From Paraglaciecola sp. 20A4 (GTDB taxonomy: Bacteria > Pseudomonadota > Gammaproteobacteria > Enterobacterales > Alteromonadaceae): a stretch of 64,000 bases of DNA. A model generated the notes under the pieces. That model was not told the origin of the DNA and did not search any database. It saw only the letters and a list, made by a program, of their open reading frames with translations. Position 1 is the stretch's first letter. Every line of letters starts with the position of its first letter. A program made the position numbers and the translations under genes. This document shows positions 28,394 through 36,625 of the stretch, in pieces. Location: assembly GCF_011378905.1 (NCBI RefSeq), contig NZ_WTPY01000006.1, positions 53,682-117,681 on the forward strand, written 5' to 3'.

Positions 28394-29113
28394 TATGGGC
28401 TTCGCCCACGTCATCTCGGCAACTGCTCCTGCGTTGCCCTACCTTCCAACATCCATGTTGGTCGCATGACGCTTTTCAAACGGAATCTATAAGCGGCCGC
28501 CGTGCGGTTCAACTTATTTTTCACCAACTACTAGAAAAGTAACCACAAATTCATCGGGAATGAATTTGAACATCCGAAGGATGGCCTAAGCGTTCTTTGC
28601 GCAGGTGATATACATGGATGTATTTCATAAAAGAAGCCGCCCTCCAGCAAGTTTCTATTCCTGCGCGTCTCGCCTTCCTTGGCGAGCCGTTCAACTGGGC
28701 GCTTCTTCGTAGCTAAAGATACCAGCTTCACCCCATGCAATCGAACCAGAGTGAGCCCGCGATGCTCGGGAAACTTGAGTCGGTATAAAAGAAAAAAGCA
28801 AAAGCAAAAGCAAAAGCAAAAGCAAAAGCAAAGCAGCGACTTTGTCGCCAAAGCATTCGCTTTGCTCACTCAAACGAGCACAATATTTCGGGACAATTTT
28901 ATGCGCTTGTTTAATCAGTAATTCCGATAAACAGCAAGAACTTGGAACTTTTCCATATTTTTACAATAGCTGGTTCAACAAATGGAAAAATTTAACCTGT
29001 ACAACAAGTTACGGTGTATGCTAAAAAAAGACAGATAAGGAAAGGTGGTAAACTCCCATGATTGAAACCGCTTATTAAATGCGGAACTTTTCCGACTGCT
29101 AATATTGTTAAGT
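28394..29113 (+). repeat. Composite repeat, copy B, leading into the cassette genes
   Basis: Second copy of the block series described for 21003-21608, here with extra DNA in the first half. The hairpin is at 28396-28408, the GCATTCGCTTTGCTCACT block near 28853, TTTAACCTGTACAACAAGTT at 28991-29010 with TATGCTA at 29017-29023, and the end at GTTAAGT 29107-29113. The gene that follows starts at 29147. No gene is supported from 28243 to 29146; long frames through it are caused by repeats. Confidence 0.6.
28798..28835. repeat. GCAAAA hexanucleotide microsatellite
   Basis: Almost six tandem copies of GCAAAA within composite repeat copy B. Copy A has no such expansion at the matching place. Slippage-prone; no coding role seen. 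Confidence 0.85.
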
Positions 29114-29146
29114 GTTTCTAGAGTTTTGTATGCATAAGGAGTTTTG

Positions 29147-30013
29147 ATGCAACCAATAACAGAAGACAAACTGTCTCTTGAATATTATGGTGCTGCGGTT
29201 GAAAGCGGCCAATTAAGAGCAAAGGATGTTGCAAGATATATTCTAGCCTTAGATGATTTCATGACTGTTGTAACTAGAGAAGCCTACGGTAAAGATGCAT
29301 CTCTTAGTATGGATGTTTCAGGCTTTAGAGGTCAGTCGTTTGATGTTGATTTTGCTCTACAAGTAATTGGCTTATCTTCCAGTGCGATATTCTGTACTGG
29401 CTCACCCAAGGATCTTATAACCTTAGCAACTGACTCAATTAAAGCATGTATTCATTTAGCGGGTAAACAACCTCAAAGTTGTAATCCTGATCGTAATGAT
29501 AATAAGGTAAATATAGAAAATGCTAATGGTGATACGCAAATTTTTCATATTCAAACTTTAAATGTAATTTCAGATCCTAAAGCATCTAATTCATTAGATA
29601 CCTTTATTCGAGAGCCATTAACTAAAGGTTTAAGTGCAGTAAAATTAAAATCCTCGAAATTTGATATTCAAACTGAGGCTTCTGCAAATGACGCTGATTT
29701 TTTCAAACCCTTAGATTTTGCATTACCATTATTTAAAAATACAATTACAACTGGTCTAACAATCGAATCTCCATCTTTCAAAGACGGAAATAAATGGAAA
29801 TTACACGATGGTCAATCAAGCTTTTATGCAGAAATTACAGATGATGAATTCATTGCCAGTGTAGATAAAGGTGAAAGATTCGGTAAAGGTGATCTCCTAA
29901 TAGTTGAAATGGAAATTATTCAAACTAAGACACCTCAAGGCTTAAAGGTTGAGAAAGTTATAACTAAAGTGAAAGACCATAAAGAAGCACCTGAACAACA
30001 GGGCATGTTCTAA
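29147..30013 (+). CDS. Cassette-borne protein of unknown function
   Basis: 288-residue soluble protein without signal peptide or membrane helix; not recognised. It opens QPITEDKLSLEYYGAAV and has a hydrophobic segment ALQVIGLSSSAIFCTG near residue 70. The C-terminal half is beta-rich and resembles a domain ending in a lysine-rich tail. ATG 29147 is chosen over TTG 29144 because AAGGAG lies 5 bases before it. It is AT-richer than the flanking housekeeping genes and is followed directly by an attC-like site, so it is the first gene of a cassette run. Cassette genes often encode defence, toxin or membrane functions, but nothing here proves one. Confidence 0.75.
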   Translation: MQPITEDKLSLEYYGAAVESGQLRAKDVARYILALDDFMTVVTREAYGKDASLSMDVSGFRGQSFDVDFALQVIGLSSSAIFCTGSPKDLITLATDSIKACIHLAGKQPQSCNPDRNDNKVNIENANGDTQIFHIQTLNVISDPKASNSLDTFIREPLTKGLSAVKLKSSKFDIQTEASANDADFFKPLDFALPLFKNTITTGLTIESPSFKDGNKWKLHDGQSSFYAEITDDEFIASVDKGERFGKGDLLIVEMEIIQTKTPQGLKVEKVITKVKDHKEAPEQQGMF

Positions 30014-30015
30014 AC

Positions 30016-30103
30016 ACACAACAAGCCGTTTAACGAAAAACGCCAGCAAACAACGCTGGCACGGACTCGCAAAGTACGCTCGCCCGTCAACGGAGCGTTA
30101 GCT
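30016..30103. other. attC-like recombination site 1
   Basis: Starts ACACAAC three bases after the stop of the first cassette gene and ends GTTAGCT. The outer arms AAC-AAG-CCGTTTAACG and CCGTCAACGG-A-GCGTTAG pair imperfectly as in attC sites. The centre holds GCCAGC/GCTGGC and ACGG/CCGT stems. Length 88 bases, in the usual attC range. Confidence 0.7.
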
Positions 30104-30126
30104 TCTTATTAAATCAGGAGGGGCAA

Positions 30127-30618
30127 ATGAACAAGTTTTTTATACTGCTAGCTTTAATGATGACAGTAGGATGTAGCAAAAAAGAAGATAGCTTTATTGG
30201 ATATTTCACCCACGAGCATGCCCCCACAAAATCTGAAAGAATAATCCACATAAAAGAAGATGCAGGAAAGCTATACATTTCAGAAAATGTTCTAAAACGT
30301 AAGCCGTATGAGGGATTGTCTGCTTCTGACGGTAAATTTGAGCTAAATGGTGGAACACTTAGTCTTTCTGACGATACCAATACCCTTTTGTTATCGCATG
30401 CGCTTGGTGGTATCCAAGCCGCTAGAGTTTCAAAAGAATACGTGGACTCAAAAATATCAGAAATCGAAGATAGAGAAAATGAATGCAAATCGGTCAATGC
30501 CCAATTCATAACAGAATCTACAAATATACCTTATCAAGACTGGAATAGTTTTGTGGACGAATTTAAAAAGTCTGTTCCAAGCGAGTGCCGTGTCAAAGGT
30601 CTTAACAAGCGCTGGTGA
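30127..30618 (+). CDS. Cassette-borne small lipoprotein of unknown function
   Basis: 163 residues with a lipoprotein signal (FFILLALMMTVGC, lipobox Cys about residue 16). The mature part contains HIKEDAGKLYISENVLKR, then a beta-rich stretch and a charged C-terminus. A perfect AGGAGG lies before the ATG. It sits alone between attC-like sites 1 and 2, as a single-gene cassette in the same direction as its neighbours. Family not recognised; membrane-anchored by its lipid. Confidence 0.75.
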   Translation: MNKFFILLALMMTVGCSKKEDSFIGYFTHEHAPTKSERIIHIKEDAGKLYISENVLKRKPYEGLSASDGKFELNGGTLSLSDDTNTLLLSHALGGIQAARVSKEYVDSKISEIEDRENECKSVNAQFITESTNIPYQDWNSFVDEFKKSVPSECRVKGLNKRW

Positions 30619-30622
30619 GTCA

Positions 30623-30705
30623 AGCTAACAAAACGCTGAGACAAAAATGCGCGACGCCTTCGGCATTATCGCCGCATGTTTTTGCCCGTTAGCTTAGTGT
30701 TAGCT
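30623..30705. other. attC-like recombination site 2
   Basis: Opens AGCTAAC five bases after the lipoprotein stop and closes GTTAGCT. The reverse complement of the right arm (AGCTAACACTAAGC, GGCAAAAACATGCG) matches the left arm (AGCTAACAAAACGC, GACAAAAATGCG) with bulges, the attC design. The TTAGTGTTA near the end recalls the Vibrio-type repeats. Confidence 0.75.
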
Positions 30706-30727
30706 CCCAAAGAGTATGGAGAAATAG

Positions 30728-31435
30728 ATGGCTAAAGTAAGGCTTGAAACTTACAAAGCTATAAACGAAAACGACATGGATCAAGTCTTATTCACTGATC
30801 CATTTAGTGACGTGGCTAGAAAGGCCAAGAGGAATCTTTTGGCTGCTGGTTTTATTAGCCTCTTAATTTCAGTGTTAAATCTAGAAATTAGTGGTTTTCT
30901 TGGTCTCAAAGCAACCAACATGAACTTAGGTAATGATCTTGCCCAAGGGCTGGCGTTTATTATTACTCTCTATTTCTTCTTATCATTTGTTTTTCACGCC
31001 TATATTGATTACTCCGCATGGAACTTTAGCCGCGAGAAGCAACAAACGAAACCGTATTTTGACTTAGTTTATCTCATTGAAAACCAAGTTAGCGTAACTG
31101 GGGAGCAAATTAAGAATGCTACCGATAAACTTGATGCTCTTTGGCTCGAAGAAGGCATGCAAGCACAAATAGAGGTAGCTAAAGACGTTAGAAGCTCACA
31201 GCAAAAATTGGACTCGATTAACGCGTCGTTATCATCTTTAATTGAAGAAGTTACGCCGTTAATTCTTAACTGGCGAACCACTATTGGAAAAATGGATAAT
31301 CTATCTCACCGTCTCAAAGCACGCTTTTTGAGCCTGTGGGTTTTAGATATAGTATTTCCAGTCATCCTAACCTTAATGGCAATGTACAAAACTTACCCCG
31401 GGGTATCGGTGCTAGCATGCAAAGTCATGAACTAA
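30728..31435 (+). CDS. Cassette-borne membrane protein of unknown function
   Basis: 235 residues with about three hydrophobic helices: two near residues 38-60 and 72-95, and one near 200-220. Between them lies a predicted coiled-coil (about 110-180: IKNATDKLDALWLEEGMQA, then SSQQKLDSINASLSSLIEE). The shape, a membrane anchor with a long helical arm, is seen in some cassette and defence effectors, but I cannot assign one. GGAG lies 7 bases before the ATG. Its stop codon overlaps attC-like site 3. Confidence 0.75.
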   Translation: MAKVRLETYKAINENDMDQVLFTDPFSDVARKAKRNLLAAGFISLLISVLNLEISGFLGLKATNMNLGNDLAQGLAFIITLYFFLSFVFHAYIDYSAWNFSREKQQTKPYFDLVYLIENQVSVTGEQIKNATDKLDALWLEEGMQAQIEVAKDVRSSQQKLDSINASLSSLIEEVTPLILNWRTTIGKMDNLSHRLKARFLSLWVLDIVFPVILTLMAMYKTYPGVSVLACKVMN

Positions 31436-31529
31436 CAAGAATTTAAAGCGGGACTGCTAGCAGTTTGCTCGGTTTCGCCTCGCTACACATTTTAGCAAAC
31501 TGTTATCAGCCTCTAAAATGGGCACTAAG
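31431..31529. other. attC-like recombination site 3, right end degenerate
   Basis: Left arm ACTAACAAGAATTTAAAGCG, then GGACTGCTAGCAGTTTGCT; right arm AGCAAACTGTTATCAGCC, then TCTAAAATGGGCACTAAG. The arms pair along most of their length, as in Vibrio/Shewanella-type attC sites. The final box reads GGGCACTAAG where GGGCGTTAG is expected, so the GTT crossover triplet is lost. No further cassette follows. Confidence 0.72.
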
Positions 31530-31739
31530 CTGGTTTAATACCATGGAAAGAGAAAGTTACAGAGACAGCCATGGTAAAAATCGTGAATTTTAGAAAGTAA
31601 CAAGACAGGCATGATAACTAGCTGATTGCTAAGGTTACTCAGTGAGGATTTCAACCTTGGCTCTGCTTCTGCGTCGGCAGCCAAAGTTGAAATAGCTGGT
31701 AAGCAGGGCAACTGTTTTATTAGTTGCCCCTTTGGTGTT

Positions 31740-32612
31740 TTATTCTTGCAGGGCGAGTTCGGCCATTTTCATTGTGCTTTCGAAGGATGCGGTGCCGGCT
31801 ATGAATAAGCCGTTGTGGCAGAACATAGCGTCTTTAATGCCTGTTTCTGTTTGTAGCTCTGCATCTGATAAGCCTGCCCATGGGTTGGGTAAGGATTTTC
31901 TGTCTTCGAATGAGCCGGGTTCAACGGGGACGGTTTGGATCATCCATTGCCCTGACTGTGACGGGTAGACCATATACAAAGCTTGCTCTGATAGGGTGTG
32001 AACCGTTTTCTTCCATGGGGTGTATTTTTCTAGCACGATCACTCTTGGGTCTTGGGCGTTTTTTATCGCTGCGGCGACGATAGATTTTGCGTTTAAACCA
32101 CCGCTGGCCGCTGCTATTGCGCGTGCTAATACGCGGGCCGCGAAATCAACCGCTTCGTTAAAGCCGGCGTCAAAGTCACCTTCTTCTTGCCACGTTGGGT
32201 TGAACATTGAAATGGTTTGGCTAAGGCTTATGCCTTCAGACACCCCTTTAACATGGCCACAATCGATGGCGTCAATGGTGGATACCAGACCGGCATCAAT
32301 CGCATTGGCGAGCTCTTGGTTATTTTCGCATATGGCGAGGCCGTACTTTTGCCAAATCAAACCAAATGACGAGTAGGGCACGCCATTGTCGCGCTCACCC
32401 GCGCCGCCGCGTTGGTGATGGTCAAAGCGGTCTGTTGCTGCATCGTGTTCGCCCCCTACATCAATCACTACATCCGCCTTGGCGATAACCTCTGCATCTC
32501 GGGTGCGAATGAGTGTAAACGTAGGGAAAACGCTTTTGAGGGCCGCGACACTGAATACATCGTCAGCATGAAAATTGCCGCTGTGGGTTACTACTATTTT
32601 ATCATTCATCAT
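31740..32612 (-). CDS. MYG1 family protein (UPF0160)
   Basis: 290-residue protein of the MYG1 family, DHH-superfamily-like metal-dependent phosphoesterases; the eukaryotic member is a 3'-5' RNA exonuclease. Motifs seen: THSGNFHADDVFSV, ADVVIDVGGE and DRFDHHQRGG, the last containing the DHH signature, and IDAIDCGHVKG. Full length. The start is ATG-ATG at 32612 or one codon later. Role in bacteria unsettled. Confidence 0.88.
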   Translation of the reverse strand: MMNDKIVVTHSGNFHADDVFSVAALKSVFPTFTLIRTRDAEVIAKADVVIDVGGEHDAATDRFDHHQRGGAGERDNGVPYSSFGLIWQKYGLAICENNQELANAIDAGLVSTIDAIDCGHVKGVSEGISLSQTISMFNPTWQEEGDFDAGFNEAVDFAARVLARAIAAASGGLNAKSIVAAAIKNAQDPRVIVLEKYTPWKKTVHTLSEQALYMVYPSQSGQWMIQTVPVEPGSFEDRKSLPNPWAGLSDAELQTETGIKDAMFCHNGLFIAGTASFESTMKMAELALQE

Positions 32613-32911
32613 TTTTTATCATTTTACAGAGGAAAAGGAAGGCGTTGTTAGATACAGGTTGAGGCTAAACGGCTTAACACGTTTTTATTCATACACGTAA
32701 AAACTCGACGCGGATTCTATAGTAAATCGAAGACATTATCAGGTTAGCAGTAGAAAATTATCACAGACGCCAGCGTAGTTAACGACAATGGCTTGCTTGT
32801 TGGAGAGATTTTTCAACAAGGCTGTGGATTATATAAGTTTAAGTCATTCTCAAACAATGGCCTCGCCGAGCGATCATGTTTAATGATGGGATAGTTAATA
32901 ATCAGCTTTAA

Positions 32912-33100
32912 AACATCGAGCAATTAAGTACAAAAGAGAAAGCACTTGCTGCTCATTGTCTTACAGCCGCTATGGATTCAGCTGCCGAAGATGATGTCGA
33001 AACCCAGTGGTTAAAGCTTGCAGAAGCGCGAAGTGCTGAACTAGAGTCTGGGAAGGTAGAAGGTATCTCTTGGAGAGATATCAATCAGGATCTTACTTAG
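32912..33100 (+). pseudogene. Addiction-module antitoxin-like remnant without a start codon
   Basis: Reads NIEQLSTKEKALAAHCLTAA, then WLKLAEARSAELESGKV, then SWRDI and stop. This is the full pattern of the short putative addiction module component family (unstable antitoxin, about 62-75 residues). A TAA precedes the first codon and no ATG, GTG or TTG stands at the expected start, only AAAACATC. No ParE/RelE-like toxin follows in 33101-33273. Confidence 0.6.
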
Positions 33101-33273
33101 TCGTTTTCTGCTATTTGTCATCTTGATTTTCCCTCGCTAGGTATTTTTAGCTTTCCCATTTCGTCTACAATGGCGCGCCAGAATGCTCACCGCATCTTAT
33201 GTTAAAGCCCATTTGTATAGAGGCTTTCAACACACTGTAAAAGTGCATTGAATGCCTGATAAGTACTCAAAGT

Positions 33274-33879
33274 TTAGGCATCGACGATGATAACTTCGCC
33301 TGTGATGAAACCGTCTACTGAGCGTTCGAACGCTTTGCCTACCAATTCACTTGGTACAGGCTGAAAGCCTGCCATCATTTCGCCGTAAACGTCCCATGCT
33401 TCTGTGAGTACCGTTGGGTTGACCACGTTGATACGGGTGTTACGTGGCATTTCCAGCGATACGATTTTAGCAAAGGTATCAATGGCGGCGCTGGTGGTGG
33501 CATCTGCAATCGCGAATGGGATGGGCTTTATATTCAAGATACCGCTGATTAGGGTGAACGAACCGCTGTCAGCGATGTACTCTTGCCCAATGCGAACTAG
33601 GTTTATTTGGCCCATCATTTTGCTCATCACCGTGGTCATCCACTGTGCTTCTGTCATCTCGACGAAAGTTGCGTATTCACATACACCAACAGTGTTCACT
33701 ACTGCATCAAAGTGACCTACTTTTTTATACAGCTCACGAATGGATGCTTCGCTGGTGATATCCACTATGTGATCAACGTCGCCAGAGCGCCCGGCGGTGA
33801 TAACCTTGTGTTTACCAAGCCCAGTTAATGCTGCTTGTCCCATTTTGCCCAATGCACCAATTAAAATTACTGTTTTCAT
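33274..33879 (-). CDS. Short-chain dehydrogenase/reductase
   Basis: 201-residue compact SDR with the NAD(P) motif GALGKMGQAAL at the N-terminus, NTVGVCEYA in place of NNAG, and SGSFTLISGIL. The usual YxxxK is not obvious (IADATTSAAIDTFAKIV lies in its place), as in the small atypical SDRs related to YwnB-like proteins, so catalysis may differ. ATG 33879 is chosen because GGAGAG lies just before it; an upstream in-frame start at 33939 has none. It is divergent from a LysR gene. Confidence 0.78.
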   Translation of the reverse strand: MKTVILIGALGKMGQAALTGLGKHKVITAGRSGDVDHIVDITSEASIRELYKKVGHFDAVVNTVGVCEYATFVEMTEAQWMTTVMSKMMGQINLVRIGQEYIADSGSFTLISGILNIKPIPFAIADATTSAAIDTFAKIVSLEMPRNTRINVVNPTVLTEAWDVYGEMMAGFQPVPSELVGKAFERSVDGFITGEVIIVDA

Positions 33880-33926
33880 TTGTCTCTCCGGTTGTGTCAT
33901 GTCATTTGATGGGAGGATATTAGAGA

Positions 33927-33943
33927 CTATTTGCAACAAATAG
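33927..33943. promoter_or_regulatory. LysR-type operator candidate
   Basis: CTATTTG and CAAATAG are perfect 7-base arms around CAA in the 161-bp gap between the divergent SDR and LysR genes. A second looser pair, AACAA and TTGTT, follows within 20 bases. Confidence 0.45.
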
Positions 33944-34040
33944 AAACAACGATTCTTTGTTAGTGATACAGGTTAAATTGGTTAAGTGTTAACATGCCTC
34001 GGGTATTTGAATAAAGCGTTCTGAGTGGCTGAGGAATAAC

Positions 34041-34922
34041 ATGAGCAAAATTGACAGATTGGATATTAAACAACTCAGGATTTTTCAGGCGCTGATACGC
34101 GAGAAAAATGCGTCAAAAGCGGCCAGTCAATTGGGTTTAACCCAACAAGCAGTGAGCGAACAGTTAAAGAAGCTACGAGATGTGTTCGACGACAGGTTGT
34201 TCCTGCGAAAAACCAATGGCTTTATTCCTACACCACTGGCAGAGCAACTTTCCGTTGATATCGATAAACTGTTGAATGGTTTTCAGGCACTGTTATCGCC
34301 AAAAGTGTTTAACCCTAAAACCATCAGTGGTGAGTATGTTATTTCCGCCACGGATTATGCGCAACAGGTTGTATTACCTAGCTTAATTGCAAAACTTAGA
34401 GTTGAGGCGCCGAATTTGAAAATCATCGTTCGAGATTTTGAAATCGACATACTTCATGACTTAATGCAAAGCGGAAAAGTGAACCTGGCGATTGCCTTTC
34501 CTGATTACATTCCTGATAGTTACCCTATCGTTAAACTGTTTGAAGAGCACCATGTTTGCGTGACATCACGTAACTCGTCCATATCAAAACTTACCCCTTC
34601 GTTAGCCGAAATTGCTGACTATCCCAGTATTATCGCCTCTCCTTCGCGCCCCAACTTTAAAGGCTCGATTGATGACTGGTTTAAAGGGTTTGGGCTCACG
34701 CGTAACGTTGTGGTCTCTGCGCCGTGTTTCTCAATCGTGCCTATGTATTTGGAAGTCACTGACTCCATTGCTTTTTTGCCTTCTCGAGCAATCAAAGCGC
34801 TAGATTTGATTGAAATTGAACTCGAAGAGTCACCAGAGCCGTTTGACGTTATTGCCGCTTGGCACCCTAGGTACAGCGAAGATGCCCTGCAAAAATGGCT
34901 TGTGTCGAAACTGTTATCCTGA
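34041..34922 (+). CDS. LysR family transcriptional regulator
   Basis: 293-residue LysR regulator with helix-turn-helix KNASKAASQLGLTQQAVSEQ at about residues 23-42 and FDDRLFLRKTNGFIPTPLA, as in the NodD/LeuO-like branch. It is divergent from the SDR at 33274-33879, which it probably controls. AGGAA precedes the ATG. Effector unknown. Confidence 0.87.
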   Translation: MSKIDRLDIKQLRIFQALIREKNASKAASQLGLTQQAVSEQLKKLRDVFDDRLFLRKTNGFIPTPLAEQLSVDIDKLLNGFQALLSPKVFNPKTISGEYVISATDYAQQVVLPSLIAKLRVEAPNLKIIVRDFEIDILHDLMQSGKVNLAIAFPDYIPDSYPIVKLFEEHHVCVTSRNSSISKLTPSLAEIADYPSIIASPSRPNFKGSIDDWFKGFGLTRNVVVSAPCFSIVPMYLEVTDSIAFLPSRAIKALDLIEIELEESPEPFDVIAAWHPRYSEDALQKWLVSKLLS

Positions 34923-35149
34923 ATTTCTTCAGATGAATGTAGTGAAATAATTGGCTCAACAGAAAGTCTTGCGATTAACGGTAGTTTTTCGCATTGAATA
35001 AAATTCTATGACGCTTCTATTTCTTCCTTCTAAATGTATTGATTTAAATTGGTTTTATCATGTCTCTTTGGTGAAATAGCTACAGATTGAAGTGAGTATA
35101 TATAGCACCGGGCAGGGGATCGAACGACAGGGTACGGGGGGGGATATTT

Positions 35150-35803
35150 TTAATCGGCAAATCCACCTGATACATAATCGTCATATATCGCAATGGTGCC
35201 ATCGGTCAAGGCAACAAACAGGCGATCGTTTACTTCGTCGTAATCCAAATCCCATGGCTTAGCATCGGTTAACGTTTCAGCTAACGGTGCAACATCATCC
35301 GCTGCGGCTGAACCGAACACGCTGATACGCATGCCGTTTAAAACAAGGGCTGCACTATGTGCTCCGGTGATTTCACGACCCTGAGCGCTGTTGAAAACAT
35401 CATCTTCGCCGCGCTGCTGTAAAGCGCACAAGAAACGTAAACTGCCAGCAGTGGCGTCACCTGCGTGAACAAGGTTATTGAGCGGGTCAAGGGCTATACC
35501 TTCATTGTTACCGGTTGAAAACGTCTTTAGTTCAGCGATACTTTTGTCGACTAAATCGACTAAATCGACTAAATCGACTATGTCTGCGTTTTCAGGACGA
35601 TTATTTGATAACAAAATTTGGGCGGTAATAAAGCTAGGCGTACCTTGATGACCATCATTGCCTGGCGTACCCATTTCACTTTGGGAACCTTGAGCGCCGT
35701 AATCGCTGCTATACGCTGAAAGTGATAATGCAACGGAAAGACTAATCAATGTAATCACAAACTTTCGTGTCGATATGTGAGAGGTTTGTGTATTCCAGAT
35801 CAT
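35150..35803 (-). CDS. Exported protein with collagen-like patch, probably truncated
   Basis: 217 residues with an N-terminal signal-type hydrophobic stretch (VITLISLSVALSLSA) and a short Gly-rich collagen-like patch (GTPGNDGHQGTP). The C-terminal half is propeller-like (NNEGIALDPLNNLVHAGD, NDRLFVALTDGTIAIYDDY). It ends abruptly at FAD next to an 8-base G/C run at about 35141, where such proteins usually continue, so the C-terminus may be lost. A 9-bp repeat encodes VDL four times in its middle. Function unknown. Confidence 0.6.
   Translation of the reverse strand: MIWNTQTSHISTRKFVITLISLSVALSLSAYSSDYGAQGSQSEMGTPGNDGHQGTPSFITAQILLSNNRPENADIVDLVDLVDLVDKSIAELKTFSTGNNEGIALDPLNNLVHAGDATAGSLRFLCALQQRGEDDVFNSAQGREITGAHSAALVLNGMRISVFGSAAADDVAPLAETLTDAKPWDLDYDEVNDRLFVALTDGTIAIYDDYVSGGFAD
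35547..35580. repeat. 9-bp tandem repeat in frame, encoding VDL
   Basis: Nearly four copies of GACTAAATC give IVDLVDLVDLVDK in the minus-strand protein. A multiple of three keeps the frame, so copy-number change would alter only protein length. Confidence 0.85.
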
Positions 35804-36151
35804 GATGTAGCTCCTTTAGTTAGCAAAATTGCCACATTGCAACACGCGCGAAAACGCGCGGTACATTTAGATAAACGGCTCACTCTGTATGCTGGTTAGA
35901 CTAAAGTATAAAATCAAGCCGCTCTTGAAAGCTATCAGCAGGTAGATACTAATTGTTGTAGTATTCAACTTTTCTGAGGTCTCACATTCACTATTTTTAC
36001 AACTCAGTAATGTCTAAAAATTCGAGAAAACAAGGCAATACTGTATGTTAACTAGATATTTTAACCTAGTTTGGTAATCTTTTTAGGACGCGTACTCTTT
36101 GTTGTAGCGTTATATTTCTCAGAGAGTTTAGTCAGCTATAAATGGAGTTGT
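35804..36151. other. Intergenic region
   Basis: 348 bases between divergent genes, AT-rich, with the short palindrome ACGCGCGAAAACGCGCG near 35843. The frame to the right opens at 36071 but lacks a start signal before 36152. Promoters for both genes must lie here; none is clear. Confidence 0.35.
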
Positions 36152-36421
36152 ATGAAAACAGATGCTAATGAAGTTGAACTAGATTTAGGCCAAAGGCATA
36201 TTATTATTCAACGTAGATACGAAGCGCTAGGTGCACTAAATGATTTGTTGATCGCATTGTTGTTTTTGATTGGTAGTTTTTTCTTTCTATATGGTTCACT
36301 CGTTGAGGATGGGACTTGGTTATTTATAGCTGGAAGCGCGCTGCTGCTAATCAAGCCAGTTTTGAAGGTAGCAAGCTTAGTGCATGTTAGACGGGTATTT
36401 AACTCAATAGAAAAAATATAA
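36152..36421 (+). CDS. YrhK-like small membrane protein
   Basis: 89 residues with two membrane helices (LLIALLFLIGSFFFLYGSL and WLFIAGSALLLIKPVLKVAS), the layout of the YrhK domain: RYEALGALND before, RRVFN after. GGAG stands 7 bases before ATG 36152; an earlier in-frame start at 36071 would add a third helix but has no ribosome binding site. Function of the family is unknown. Confidence 0.65.
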   Translation: MKTDANEVELDLGQRHIIIQRRYEALGALNDLLIALLFLIGSFFFLYGSLVEDGTWLFIAGSALLLIKPVLKVASLVHVRRVFNSIEKI

Positions 36422-36625
36422 AATGTAGCTAACCTAATATTTTTCAAAATTGCCTGGGCAACTAGGAGTCTGTCGGTGCTCATTTGCAAAAAATTTACTT
36501 TATAATGTGATTTGCAAGTGAAGAAAAAAGAAGGTGTCTCTTGAGGATTTATATCAAGCCAATTGTTCTGCCCTCCACTTACTATGCTTTTTTCGTCAGT
36601 CTATTTTGCGTTATGAATAATCTAT

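Noticed and set aside
28531-28921. Overlapping frames through the GCAAAA repeat
   Set aside because: They encode only low-complexity Lys/Gln or Leu/Cys runs from the microsatellite and exist on both strands.
28991-29113. True attI site of an integron
   Set aside because: The leader ends in a GTTAAG box before the cassettes, but there is no integrase gene beside either copy, so attI cannot be claimed.
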